64,000 nt of DNA from Phycisphaerales bacterium (GTDB lineage Bacteria > Planctomycetota > Phycisphaerae > Phycisphaerales > UBA1924), in assembly GCA_040221175.1 (NCBI GenBank), contig JAVJVK010000004.1, positions 666,268-730,267 of the forward strand. The letters are read 5' to 3'. Positions 53,901 through 61,048 of the stretch are shown in pieces. The first letter of the stretch is position 1. The number at the start of each line of letters is the position of its first letter. Both the position numbers and the translations under genes were made by a program. The notes beneath the pieces are model-generated. The model did not search any database. It was given only the letters and a program-made list of their open reading frames with translations, and was not told the DNA's origin.

Positions 53901-54260
53901 CCCCAGCAGGATGAGCTGCGCGTGGTCGAGCCGGCGGGCGTTGACGAGCATGAACCGGCGGCCGATGGATTCGAAGTGGTGCTCGACCTCGAAGTTATTG
54001 AACACCGTGTTGTCGGGCAGGACGTCCTCGAGTAACGTCCGAAGCGACGGGATATTCCATTGGCCATTGCCCAGGTCGTAGATCTTCCGCCCGATCGTCT
54101 CGGCCGGCTCGACTTCGAAGTGCTGGTAGAACGCGCGGTTGGCGCTCTTGACCACCAGGTCCGGCGAAAGCACGAGCAATGGCTCATGCAGCGTCTCGAC
54201 GATCGCCTGGGCGAACTCTTCGTTCGCGTCGTCAAATAATGGTTCCGGTGGCTGCTTCAA
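50928..54260 (-). CDS. six-PAS hybrid histidine kinase of the HWE type with C-terminal receiver
   Basis: A 1110-residue soluble sensor. Six PAS domains in series (about residues 14-125, 136-255, 260-385, 388-505, 508-635, 640-760) have typical ends such as DITDRKQAEEAIQRSEARM and DMTDRRRAEAALEASEAQY. Then comes an HWE/HisKA_2 kinase: phosphorylated His in MAELNHRVKNTLAVVQSIA, N-box HELATNAHKYG, and a short G-box (EGFGSRLI). A receiver domain closes the protein (LLVEDLAPLAMAM; phosphoacceptor Asp in AILDVNLGD; PKPVELDDL). No membrane helix, so it senses a cytosolic signal. The start is a TTG at 54260, since an in-frame stop lies four codons upstream. No output regulator is adjacent. Confidence 0.9.
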   Translation of the reverse strand: MKQPPEPLFDDANEEFAQAIVETLHEPLLVLSPDLVVKSANRAFYQHFEVEPAETIGRKIYDLGNGQWNIPSLRTLLEDVLPDNTVFNNFEVEHHFESIGRRFMLVNARRLDHAQLILLGIRDETDADGARQALRTSRQRLAGLYANAKVGISEITADGRFINANDEMCRIMGRSRDELLACTIKDVTHPDDVERCLDEVERLLETGQTVAIEKRYRRPDGSSVYVSSTASLLKDGDPTTIVVVTIDLTERRHTETALRSSEARLHALVTATSDVVFRMSPDWTRMRRLHVDGYLEDATSDQPWLERYIPHHAQEAVLEAVARAKERGEVFELEHQFLRQDGSIGWMHSKAVPVADDDGRIVEWFGAATDITDRKQAEEAIQRSEARMRLLTDALPVLISYVDVDRRFGFVNQTYVRWFGRPREQISGRPVEEVLGRDAYEQIRPRLELAMSGRQVSFETTLVYPNAGRRDVSAVYVPDVDESGEVRGMFAMISDMTDRRRAEAALEASEAQYRALFESIDEGFCVIDLIYDDAGTAIDYAFTEINPAFERHTGLTDAVGKRIMDLVPDLEPHWVERYARVAATGEAERFVERSEAMNRWFDVYAFCMGKPPEHRVAILFNDITERTRAEEALRISEQRYRLLVESAREYAMLMIDPDGTIASWNAGAERLFGYTAQEMIGAPSETLYTEEDRAAGAPERKRTRALAEGQVATDQWYRRKDGSRFWANGVLRPLENGYPRGFIKILRDQTRQKAHEEQLRTVMAELNHRVKNTLAVVQSIASQTMRRAPDLASFRRDFERRLSSIAKAHNLLTRTTWTGVTLGRVIDSELDLTGGAAARLHTSGPDITLPPHMALAVHMVLHELATNAHKYGCLATASGSLDIRWQRLGTADEPELELSWTERCPDPVEAPKAEGFGSRLIEQLVVYELGGTLERRFESCGLAFSLRVPLTRAPTQADAPDHADGHGENGRATPDTDAISDQAARSDTNPDQPTRPAVLLVEDLAPLAMAMKAELEHRGFAIIGPASSVAQARALAERTLPAAAILDVNLGDEQVYPLIPVLEAAGVPMVLLTGHEPGSLPEAVHHVPVLPKPVELDDLERFLRAHAPEA

Positions 54261-54346
54261 CGCATGATGCTATTCCTGGACACGGACATGCCGGCCACGG
54301 GCGTCGATGAGGAAATCCTCACATCCGCGGCTCCCTATGCTTGCGC

Positions 54347-55207
54347 ATGAGCCACATGACCCCGGTTTCCACCGATTCTGCAAGCCTCGTCGCCCCGCTC
54401 TCCATCGCCGGCCGCACCGTCGACAGCCGCCTGTTCGTGGGCACGGGCAAGTACGCCAGCTACGACCTCATGCAGCGGGCCCTGGAGGCCAGCGGCTGCC
54501 GCGTGGTGACCGTGGCGGTGCGGCGCGAGCGCCTGGTGAACGAGAAGGGCGAGAGCCTGCTGGACTACATCGACACCGGCAAGTACACCATCCTGCCCAA
54601 CACGGCCGGGTGCTTCACGGCCGAGGACGCCGTGCGGGTTGCCCGGCTGGGGCGCGAACTTCTCAGCCAGATCGACAATCCGGGACAGGATTGGGTGAAG
54701 CTGGAGGTTCTGGGCGACAAGCGCACGCTGCTGCCCGACCCGGTTGGCACGGTCGAGGCCACGAAGCAACTCATCGACGATGGATTCAAGGTGCTGGTGT
54801 ACTCCAGCGACGACCCGATCGTGGCCAAGCGGCTGAAGGACCTTGGAGCCGCGAGCGTGATGCCGGCGGGCAGCCCGATCGGCAGCGGGCGCGGCGTGGT
54901 GAACCAGGCCAACATCGTGCTGTGTCTTGAGGCGCTCAAGGAGAACGACCCGGACTATCCGGTGATCGTCGACGCGGGCGTGGGCAGCGCGAGCGATGTC
55001 TCGGTCGCCATGGAACTGGGCGCCGACGGCGTTCTGCTCAATACCGCCATCGCGCACGCGAAGGACCCGGTCTTGATGGCCCACGCCATGCGCTTGGCCC
55101 TGGACGCCGGCTACCTGAGCTACCGCAGCGGCCGCATCGAGAAGAAGCTCTATGCAACGGCCAGCAGTCCGTTCGAGGGCACGATCAGCTACATCCCCGG
55201 CGAATAG
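54347..55207 (+). CDS. thiG: thiazole synthase
   Basis: A 286-residue ThiG. It shows [24 protein letters not shown], the catalytic lysine in [25 protein letters not shown], and [14 protein letters not shown] plus [28 protein letters not shown] of the barrel's phosphate-binding end. It joins deoxyxylulose phosphate, dehydroglycine and ThiS thiocarboxylate to form the thiazole of thiamine. ThiS, ThiF and ThiH/O are not adjacent. No ribosome site precedes the ATG at 54347; TATGCT at 54336-54341 suggests a leaderless transcript. It abuts the convergent tautomerase gene. Confidence 0.93.
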   Translation: MSHMTPVSTDSASLVAPLSIAGRTVDSRLFVGTGKYASYDLMQRALEASGCRVVTVAVRRERLVNEKGESLLDYIDTGKYTILPNTAGCFTAEDAVRVARLGRELLSQIDNPGQDWVKLEVLGDKRTLLPDPVGTVEATKQLIDDGFKVLVYSSDDPIVAKRLKDLGAASVMPAGSPIGSGRGVVNQANIVLCLEALKENDPDYPVIVDAGVGSASDVSVAMELGADGVLLNTAIAHAKDPVLMAHAMRLALDAGYLSYRSGRIEKKLYATASSPFEGTISYIPGE

Positions 55208-55411
55208 TCACGCCTGCTTGCCGGCCCGGTACACGTCCGTCGGGATGCCCGCGAACCCCCAGTTCTGCTCGTCGATTTCGTCGATGACGATGTGGGTCTG
55301 CTCGGGGCGTTTGTCGAGCACGCGGCTGAGCGTGTCGGTGATCTCGGCGATGATCTGAGCCTTTTGTTCTCGTGTGGCGGCCGGGGTGATGCGGACGTTG
55401 ACGTAGGGCAT
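55208..55411 (-). CDS. 4-oxalocrotonate tautomerase family protein
   Basis: A 67-residue tautomerase. The start must be the ATG at 55411, because it places proline directly after Met (MPYVNVRI), the catalytic Pro1 of the family; a longer reading frame to 55423 would bury it. AGGA lies 7 bases upstream. The rest fits a beta-alpha-beta fold with TDTLSRVLDKRPEQTHIVIDEI. Substrate unknown; no aromatic-degradation genes are nearby. Confidence 0.82.
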   Translation of the reverse strand: MPYVNVRITPAATREQKAQIIAEITDTLSRVLDKRPEQTHIVIDEIDEQNWGFAGIPTDVYRAGKQA

Positions 55412-55433
55412 GATGATCCTCACGTGGTGGAGC

Positions 55434-55760
55434 TCAATCGAGCGCGGGCAGCATGACGGCCATCATGGCCGCGACGAGCAGGAAGGCGGCCAGGAAGTAT
55501 CGGGCTGCCACGCGCTTGCCGTTGCGGGCGCCTCCATGAACGGCGGCAACGTAGGCAACGCGGGCGCTCACCACGCCCGCCGGCACGCCGATGGCAAGCA
55601 CGAGCAGGGGGAAGGCGGTGAGGAAGAACGCCGAATCTCGGGATCGCAGCGACAGGGCGACGATGGTGATCAAGCCGCTGGTGATTGAAATCAGCCACGG
55701 CGCGATCAGATAGACGCGGGTCGACGGCGGCGCCGGGGCTGGCGGCAATGCGTCATGCAT
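55434..55760 (-). CDS. small membrane protein of unknown function
   Basis: A 108-residue protein with three hydrophobic helices (YLIAPWLISITSGLITIVAL; FFLTAFPLLVLAIGVPAGVV; YFLAAFLLVAAMMAVMLPAL) and a Pro-rich N-terminus. I do not recognise the family. Its ATG overlaps the end of the phosphatase gene by 8 bases, so it is coupled to that gene and may work with it. Confidence 0.6.
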   Translation of the reverse strand: MHDALPPAPAPPSTRVYLIAPWLISITSGLITIVALSLRSRDSAFFLTAFPLLVLAIGVPAGVVSARVAYVAAVHGGARNGKRVAARYFLAAFLLVAAMMAVMLPALD

Positions 55761-57189
55761 GCTGCCCCTGCGCCTCCCCCTGGGCCTGTTGGAGCCTGCC
55801 GGCACGGGTCGAGAGGCGGCGTTGTAGCTCGATGACCAGGGTGTCGTCCTCTGGCGGACCGCTCCGCCGCGCGTCGAGCTCGCCGATGATGCGGCGGGGC
55901 CAATCGCCCGGTTCGCAGCCGGCCATGGTCATCATGGCGGTCAACCACGAGCGACCGATGCACTTGCCCCGGTCGTCGCGGGCTTCCATCGCGCCGTCGG
56001 TGTAGGCAATGAGCATGTCGCCGGGCATGAACGTGTGGGTCTGCGGGTCGGCATGGAAGTCTTCCGGCAGGCAGGCGCCCAGGACGATGGCCGTCGAATC
56101 GAGCTCGTCGATCGTGCCGTCGACGCCGCGCAGGAACATGGGCGGGTGGCCGGCGTTGGCGTAGGTGAGCTCGTTGGTCGTCGGGTCGATGCGCAGGCAG
56201 ACCGCCGAGGCATAAATGCTGTGCTGGGCGAGTGTGAGGTGCACGTAGCGGTTCAGCAGGGCCAGCACGTGGCCCGGCTCGGCGTGGGGATCTTCGGCGT
56301 AGATGCGTTCGAGCTCGCCGTGCAGGCGATTGACGGTGAGTGCGGCGGCCAGGCCGTGGCCGGTGACGTCAAGGAGGACAAGGTTGACCGGGACGCGGCC
56401 CTCGATGCCCGGGCTCTCGTGGAAGAAGAGGAAGTCGCCGCCGATCTGTCGCATGGGCTGGTAGGTGTAGCGGAAGACCATGTCGCCCACGTCGCGTGGT
56501 TCGGGGAAGAGGTCTTCGTGGATGCGGCGGGCGTCGGTCATCTCGCGGCGGACTTCGCCGTAGCGGGTCGAGAGGAATCGCATCTTGTACGCCCGCATTC
56601 GGCTTGAGTGCTTGACGGCGCACACCGCGAAACCTGGCGCAACGAACGCGGGGAAGAACGCCAGCCAGAGCCAGCCCAGCGTGGGTGGCAGGTGCATGGC
56701 GATGTAGGCCACGGCGTGCAGCCCGAGCACGAGCCCCACCGTCTTGTAGACCTCCTGGGGCGACCAGGGCAGGAAGATGCTGGCCATGAAGAACGAGAAG
56801 CCGAAGGCCATCGTCGGCTGGGGTACGTAGCCCAGCGCCTCGGCGCCGGGCAGGCGGAACAGCGCGCCGACCAGGCTCATGACGCCGATGTAGATCAGCA
56901 GCATCCGCGTCAGCTTCAGCAGCGTCGCCTTGTCGGGCCGGCTGCGGCGGACGCGCTGGAAGAACCAGACGTAGACGCCGATGTCGACCACGGCGATGCC
57001 GGTCATGCCCAGCTTGGTGCTCAGTGGAAAGTCGCTCGGCTGAGCCCACATGAGCATCAGCCCGAACAGGCCGAACAGCCAGAGGCCGAGCGTCGCCGCG
57101 AGGAACCACATGAACCGACGACGCAACAGCCGACCCGTCTCGACGTCGAACTCCTGGGCGAACTCGGTAGTAAAGGTGGCGGTGGCCAT
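55753..57189 (-). CDS. membrane-bound PP2C (SpoIIE-type) protein phosphatase
   Basis: A 478-residue protein. The first 215 residues hold six hydrophobic helices. A short linker with the coiled sequence RREMTDARRIHEDLFPEPRD leads to the SpoIIE/RsbU phosphatase domain: metal sites in IGGDFLFF, LLDVTGHGLAAAL, YANAGHPPMFL, YTDGAMEA and DDTLVIEL. It dephosphorylates a serine on a STAS-domain anti-sigma antagonist. The STAS protein at 28410-28802 is the only visible candidate in the window. Twelve bases separate it from the upstream cobalamin adenosyltransferase gene. Confidence 0.87.
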   Translation of the reverse strand: MATATFTTEFAQEFDVETGRLLRRRFMWFLAATLGLWLFGLFGLMLMWAQPSDFPLSTKLGMTGIAVVDIGVYVWFFQRVRRSRPDKATLLKLTRMLLIYIGVMSLVGALFRLPGAEALGYVPQPTMAFGFSFFMASIFLPWSPQEVYKTVGLVLGLHAVAYIAMHLPPTLGWLWLAFFPAFVAPGFAVCAVKHSSRMRAYKMRFLSTRYGEVRREMTDARRIHEDLFPEPRDVGDMVFRYTYQPMRQIGGDFLFFHESPGIEGRVPVNLVLLDVTGHGLAAALTVNRLHGELERIYAEDPHAEPGHVLALLNRYVHLTLAQHSIYASAVCLRIDPTTNELTYANAGHPPMFLRGVDGTIDELDSTAIVLGACLPEDFHADPQTHTFMPGDMLIAYTDGAMEARDDRGKCIGRSWLTAMMTMAGCEPGDWPRRIIGELDARRSGPPEDDTLVIELQRRLSTRAGRLQQAQGEAQGQHA

Positions 57190-57200
57190 GTCGGCTCGTG

Positions 57201-57806
57201 TCAGGTCGAGGGGTGGTCCGTCTCGCGGTTTGCGCCGGGCTTCCAGAGCACGTCGCCGTCGGTGTTGGCGACGCGGCCCAATACGAAGAGCAGGTCGCTC
57301 AGCCTATTGAGGTATCGGATTACGATCGGGTTCGTTTCGTCGGGCTGGGACTCGAGCACGACCGCGGCAAGGCGCTCGGCCCTGCGGACGATGGTGCGGG
57401 CCAGGTGCAGGGCCGCAGCGGCCCGCGTTCCACCGGGCAGCACGAAGCTCGTCAGGGGCGCCAGGTCGGCGTTGAAGCGATCGATGAGGTCTTCGAGGCG
57501 GTCGACCTGGCCCGGGGTTACCCGAAGGCGCTCGCCCTCTTTGCCGTCGTCCTTCACGGGCGTGCACAGGTCGGCCCCGCAATCAAATAGGTCGTGCTGG
57601 AGGCTCTCGAGAATGGTGACCAACCCTGCCGTCGGCTGGCCGGCGTCTCGGCACGCAATGACGGCCAGCCCCAGGGCCGCGTTGGCCTCGTCGGTGGTGC
57701 CGTAGGCCTCGACGCGCGGGTCGGCCTTGGCTACGCGGGAACCATCGCCCAGGCCCGTGCTGCCGTCGTCGCCCGTGCGGGTATAAATCTTGTTGAGCTT
57801 GACCAT
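57201..57806 (-). CDS. cob(I)alamin adenosyltransferase, PduO type
   Basis: A 201-residue ATP:cob(I)alamin adenosyltransferase. N-terminal ATP-binding motif KIYTRTGDDGSTGLGDG, RVEAYGTTDEANA, and the C-terminal FVLPGGTRAAAALHLARTIVRRAER with RYLNRLSDLLFVL. It makes adenosylcobalamin from ATP and reduced cobalamin. First gene of a probable operon with the phosphatase, the small membrane protein and perhaps the tautomerase. ATG at 57806 diverges from recJ, whose start is 52 bases away. Confidence 0.92.
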   Translation of the reverse strand: MVKLNKIYTRTGDDGSTGLGDGSRVAKADPRVEAYGTTDEANAALGLAVIACRDAGQPTAGLVTILESLQHDLFDCGADLCTPVKDDGKEGERLRVTPGQVDRLEDLIDRFNADLAPLTSFVLPGGTRAAAALHLARTIVRRAERLAAVVLESQPDETNPIVIRYLNRLSDLLFVLGRVANTDGDVLWKPGANRETDHPST

Positions 57807-57822
57807 GCCGCCACTTCTCCCG

Positions 57823-57851
57823 TTGGCCCCGGCTGCGAGCCGAACTAGTCT
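57823..57851 (+). promoter_or_regulatory. recJ promoter, leaderless transcript candidate
   Basis: TTGGCC (57823-57828), 17-base spacer, TAGTCT (57846-57851), then 7 bases to the recJ ATG. Transcription would begin at or one base before the ATG. No ribosome site is present upstream of the start codon. Confidence 0.5.
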
Positions 57852-57858
57852 ACGGCCC

Positions 57859-59622
57859 ATGCCCCCCACCGCAGCCCAGACCGAGCGGCCCGAGCTTCGC
57901 GGCCTGACCTGCCGCTGGCGTGTCCACGAGCCTGCGGGGGTGCTCGACGCCTCGCTGCCACCGCTGGTGGCGCGGGTGCTGGCCGGGCGGACTCACCTTG
58001 GCGGTTCGGTGCTGGAGCCCAAGCTGACGGGCCTGCACGATCCTTCGGACATCCCGGATCTGGATCGGGCGGCGGCCATGCTGCTCGAGGCGGGGCGGTC
58101 GGGCGAAACCATCGCCATCTACGGCGACTACGACGTGGACGGCACGACGGGCTCGGCCATCCTCCATCACATCTTCGCCGAGTTGTGCCCCAACGTGAAG
58201 GTGCTGCACTTCGTGCCACATCGCCTGCGGGATGGCTACGGCGTGCACGTTGGCGCGGTGGAACGGCTCGCGGCCGAGGGAGCGAAGGTCATCGTCACGG
58301 TGGACTGCGGAATCACGGCCATCGAGCCCGCCCGCCGTGCGAGGGAACTGGGCGTTCGGCTGGTGATCACCGACCATCACAACCCGCCGGCACGGGTCGA
58401 GGACCTGCCCCAGGCCGATGCCGTGGTGCATCCGGGCAGGCCCGACTCGTCGTACCCGTTCGCCGGTTTGTGTGGCGCCGGCGTTGCGTTCAAGCTGGCG
58501 TGGCGCATGGCCACCATGGCGGGCGAGGGTGGTCGGGCGGCCGCGGGGCCGAGATCGCTGCTCCTGGACCTGCTGCCGCTGGCGGCGCTGGGCACGGTGG
58601 CGGACGTCTCGCCGCTGATCGATGAGAATCGCATCCTGGTCACCCACGGTCTTGCGTTGATGCGGCGCACGCGAGTACGCGGGCTGGCCGTTCTCGCCGA
58701 GCGCTGCGTGCGCGAGCAACGGGCCATCGGCGTGGGTGACCTGGGCTTTCGGCTCGGTCCGCGCATCAATGCGCTGGGCCGCGTGGCGCAGGCTGACGAG
58801 GCGATCGAGTTGCTCACCACGAGCGATGAAGACAGGATCGTTTCGATCTGTGAGACCATGGATGAGCTGAATCAGCAGCGGCAGTCCATCGAGAAGCTGA
58901 TCGTCGATCAGGCATGCGCGCAGGTCGAGCACTTTGGCATGGACCAGGACGAACGCCGGGCGATCGTGCTGGCTCACGAAGACTGGCACCCGGGCGTAAT
59001 CGGGATCGCGTGCTCACGCCTGGTGGAGCGATACCACCGGCCGGTCGTCCTGCTCCAGCGGGATGGGGACGTGTGTCGCGGCAGCGGCCGGAGCATCCCG
59101 GGGTTTAACCTGCACGGGGCCATCGCGGCGTGCGGGGATGCGGTTGATTCGTTCGGTGGCCATGACGCCGCGATCGGGTTGAAGGTCTTGCCGGACCGTT
59201 TCAGTGAATTCTCGGACGCGCTCATTGCGCATGCGAACGAGCACATCTCGGTTGATGAATTGACACCCGAGGTCCGCATCGATACGGACGCAGGCCTTGA
59301 CGAACTGGACGAAGCAACCATCGGGATGCTGGAGAGGATCGGGCCGTTCGGCCGGGGGAATCCGACGCCGCGGCTCCGCGTGAGAGGCGTGCGCGTAGCC
59401 CAGGCTCCGATCTTGATGGGCTCGTCGGGCGCCCACGTATCGGTGCTGGTGCGCGATGCGGGCGGGATGGTGCTCAAGCTCGTGGGCTGGGGTTGGGGGC
59501 GCCACGCCGAGCACATCCGCAACGGCGAAACCCTGGACGTGGTGATCACGCCCAGGGTCGAGGAATACCGTGGTCGCCGATCGGTTCGCGGCGAGATCGC
59601 CGACGTTCGAACGGCTGATTAA
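57859..59622 (+). CDS. recJ: single-stranded-DNA-specific exonuclease RecJ
   Basis: A 587-residue RecJ. DHH-family motifs in order: IAIYGDYDVDGTTGSAIL (motif I), VTVDCGITA, VITDHHNPP (DHH motif III), and LGTVADVSPLI. The DHHA1 part carries GFNLHGAIAACGDAV and SFGGHDAAIGLKVL (GGHxxAxG). An OB-like C-terminal domain follows. It degrades single-stranded DNA 5' to 3' with Mn/Mg in recombination and repair. The ATG at 57859 fits the usual N-terminus (CRWRVHEP). It converges on the TPR lipoprotein gene, 8 bases away. Confidence 0.94.
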   Translation: MPPTAAQTERPELRGLTCRWRVHEPAGVLDASLPPLVARVLAGRTHLGGSVLEPKLTGLHDPSDIPDLDRAAAMLLEAGRSGETIAIYGDYDVDGTTGSAILHHIFAELCPNVKVLHFVPHRLRDGYGVHVGAVERLAAEGAKVIVTVDCGITAIEPARRARELGVRLVITDHHNPPARVEDLPQADAVVHPGRPDSSYPFAGLCGAGVAFKLAWRMATMAGEGGRAAAGPRSLLLDLLPLAALGTVADVSPLIDENRILVTHGLALMRRTRVRGLAVLAERCVREQRAIGVGDLGFRLGPRINALGRVAQADEAIELLTTSDEDRIVSICETMDELNQQRQSIEKLIVDQACAQVEHFGMDQDERRAIVLAHEDWHPGVIGIACSRLVERYHRPVVLLQRDGDVCRGSGRSIPGFNLHGAIAACGDAVDSFGGHDAAIGLKVLPDRFSEFSDALIAHANEHISVDELTPEVRIDTDAGLDELDEATIGMLERIGPFGRGNPTPRLRVRGVRVAQAPILMGSSGAHVSVLVRDAGGMVLKLVGWGWGRHAEHIRNGETLDVVITPRVEEYRGRRSVRGEIADVRTAD

Positions 59623-59630
59623 CGGGCCGC

Positions 59631-60905
59631 TTACTGGCCGTCGTCGGGCACGTTGGCAAACGTCTCGGCGTACTGGGCGTCCAGCGCGGCGATCATGCGT
59701 GCCACGTTCTCGTTGCTGGGGTCGAGCTTCTGTGCGGCCTCGAAGCTCGAGCGGGCCAGGCCCGGCATTTCGGCCTGCTGGGCGATGAGGCCCCGCAGGA
59801 TGAGCGGCGAGGGGTCGCTCTCGCTGCGCTGGATGGCCAAGTCGAGGCTCTGCAGGGCGGCATCGAGGTCGCCCATGCCACGCTGCTGGAGGGCACGGAG
59901 CAGGTAGCCCTCGCTGCGCTGGGGCGCCAGGGCGATGACGCGGCCGGCGGCGCGGCGGACGCGGGCCATGTCGCGGAGCTGGTAGCAGACGTGGCCGAGT
60001 TGGACCCAGGCGTCCAGGTCCTTCTCGCCACCCTCGCCCTCGGTCAGGCTCACGAGCACGTCGCGAGCTTCGACGGGACGATCGACCTCGACCAGGCAGC
60101 GGGCACGCATGTGCTGCAGGTCGCGACGGCTCTCGAACTCTTCCTTGCTCATCAACTCGGCGAGGTTGAATTCGGCTTCGGCGAAGCGGCCGGCGGCCAG
60201 TTCGGCCCGGGCCAGGTCTTCGAGCACGCCGGGATCGTCGGGCGCCAGGAAGCGGGCCTCGGTGAACCAATCGGAGGCCTGCACGGCTTCGCCGCGCATC
60301 ATGGCGATGTGGCCGAGCGTCTGGCGGATGCCGGCGTTGTGTCGGTAGAGGTCCAGGCGATCCTTGAGGTAGGTCTCGGCGTCTTCGGTTCGACCAATAT
60401 CGATCAGCATCTCGGCGGCGGCGACGGCGTAGATGGCGCGGGCGGTGTCAAGCTCTGCGGCGGCCTGATAACGCTCCATGGCCTTCTCCTTCTCACCAAT
60501 GCGTTCGTAAGCGACGCCCAGGAAGTACTGGGTGTCGACGTCCTCGGGGTCGAGGACCTCGGCCTTGCCAAGCGAGGCCATCGATTCCTCGAAGTTGCCA
60601 AGCTCCATCATGATGCGGCCACGAAGGACGTGCGAACGCACGACTCCGTCGTTGAGCGCGATGGAGCGATCGATGTGGTCCAGGGCCTTCTCGGGGTCGC
60701 CCGAGAGGAAGGCCTGGCGGGCCATATCCCACTCGGTGCCGCTCTTCATGCCGGCCATGCGTTCGGCGGCGGCGTTACGGGCCTCGGCGGAGGTGCGGCC
60801 GTTGCTCGAGCATCCGGTCAGGGCCATGGCTCCCACCACGGCACCGGCGAGGATCATGAGCTTGGCGGTCCGCGTCGTCGTGTTCGTGCGTCGTTCGTTC
60901 TGCAT
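59631..60905 (-). CDS. TPR-repeat lipoprotein
   Basis: A 424-residue lipoprotein with lipobox (GAMALTGC, Cys near residue 32) and about nine tetratricopeptide repeats from residue 55 to 410, for example HVLRGRIMMELGNFEESMASLGKAEVLDPED and YFLGVAYERIGEKEKAMERYQAAAELD. Like PilF/PilW-type pilotins, such proteins often help place an outer-membrane secretin. It lies directly downstream of the secretin gene (143 bases), which supports such a role. GAGAGGACGCAGGACG precedes the ATG. Confidence 0.8.
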   Translation of the reverse strand: MQNERRTNTTTRTAKLMILAGAVVGAMALTGCSSNGRTSAEARNAAAERMAGMKSGTEWDMARQAFLSGDPEKALDHIDRSIALNDGVVRSHVLRGRIMMELGNFEESMASLGKAEVLDPEDVDTQYFLGVAYERIGEKEKAMERYQAAAELDTARAIYAVAAAEMLIDIGRTEDAETYLKDRLDLYRHNAGIRQTLGHIAMMRGEAVQASDWFTEARFLAPDDPGVLEDLARAELAAGRFAEAEFNLAELMSKEEFESRRDLQHMRARCLVEVDRPVEARDVLVSLTEGEGGEKDLDAWVQLGHVCYQLRDMARVRRAAGRVIALAPQRSEGYLLRALQQRGMGDLDAALQSLDLAIQRSESDPSPLILRGLIAQQAEMPGLARSSFEAAQKLDPSNENVARMIAALDAQYAETFANVPDDGQ

Positions 60906-61048
60906 CGTCCTGCGTCCTCTCACCCGTCTGCTCGGGCTCAGGCTTCTGAACGCGTGGTCACTGCACGCGTCCGGCTGTTGCTTACCTTCGGCCTTTTTGG
61001 GGCCACGCTGAACCGGACACGCACGTGCGCGGCCGGGTGATGGGGTTA

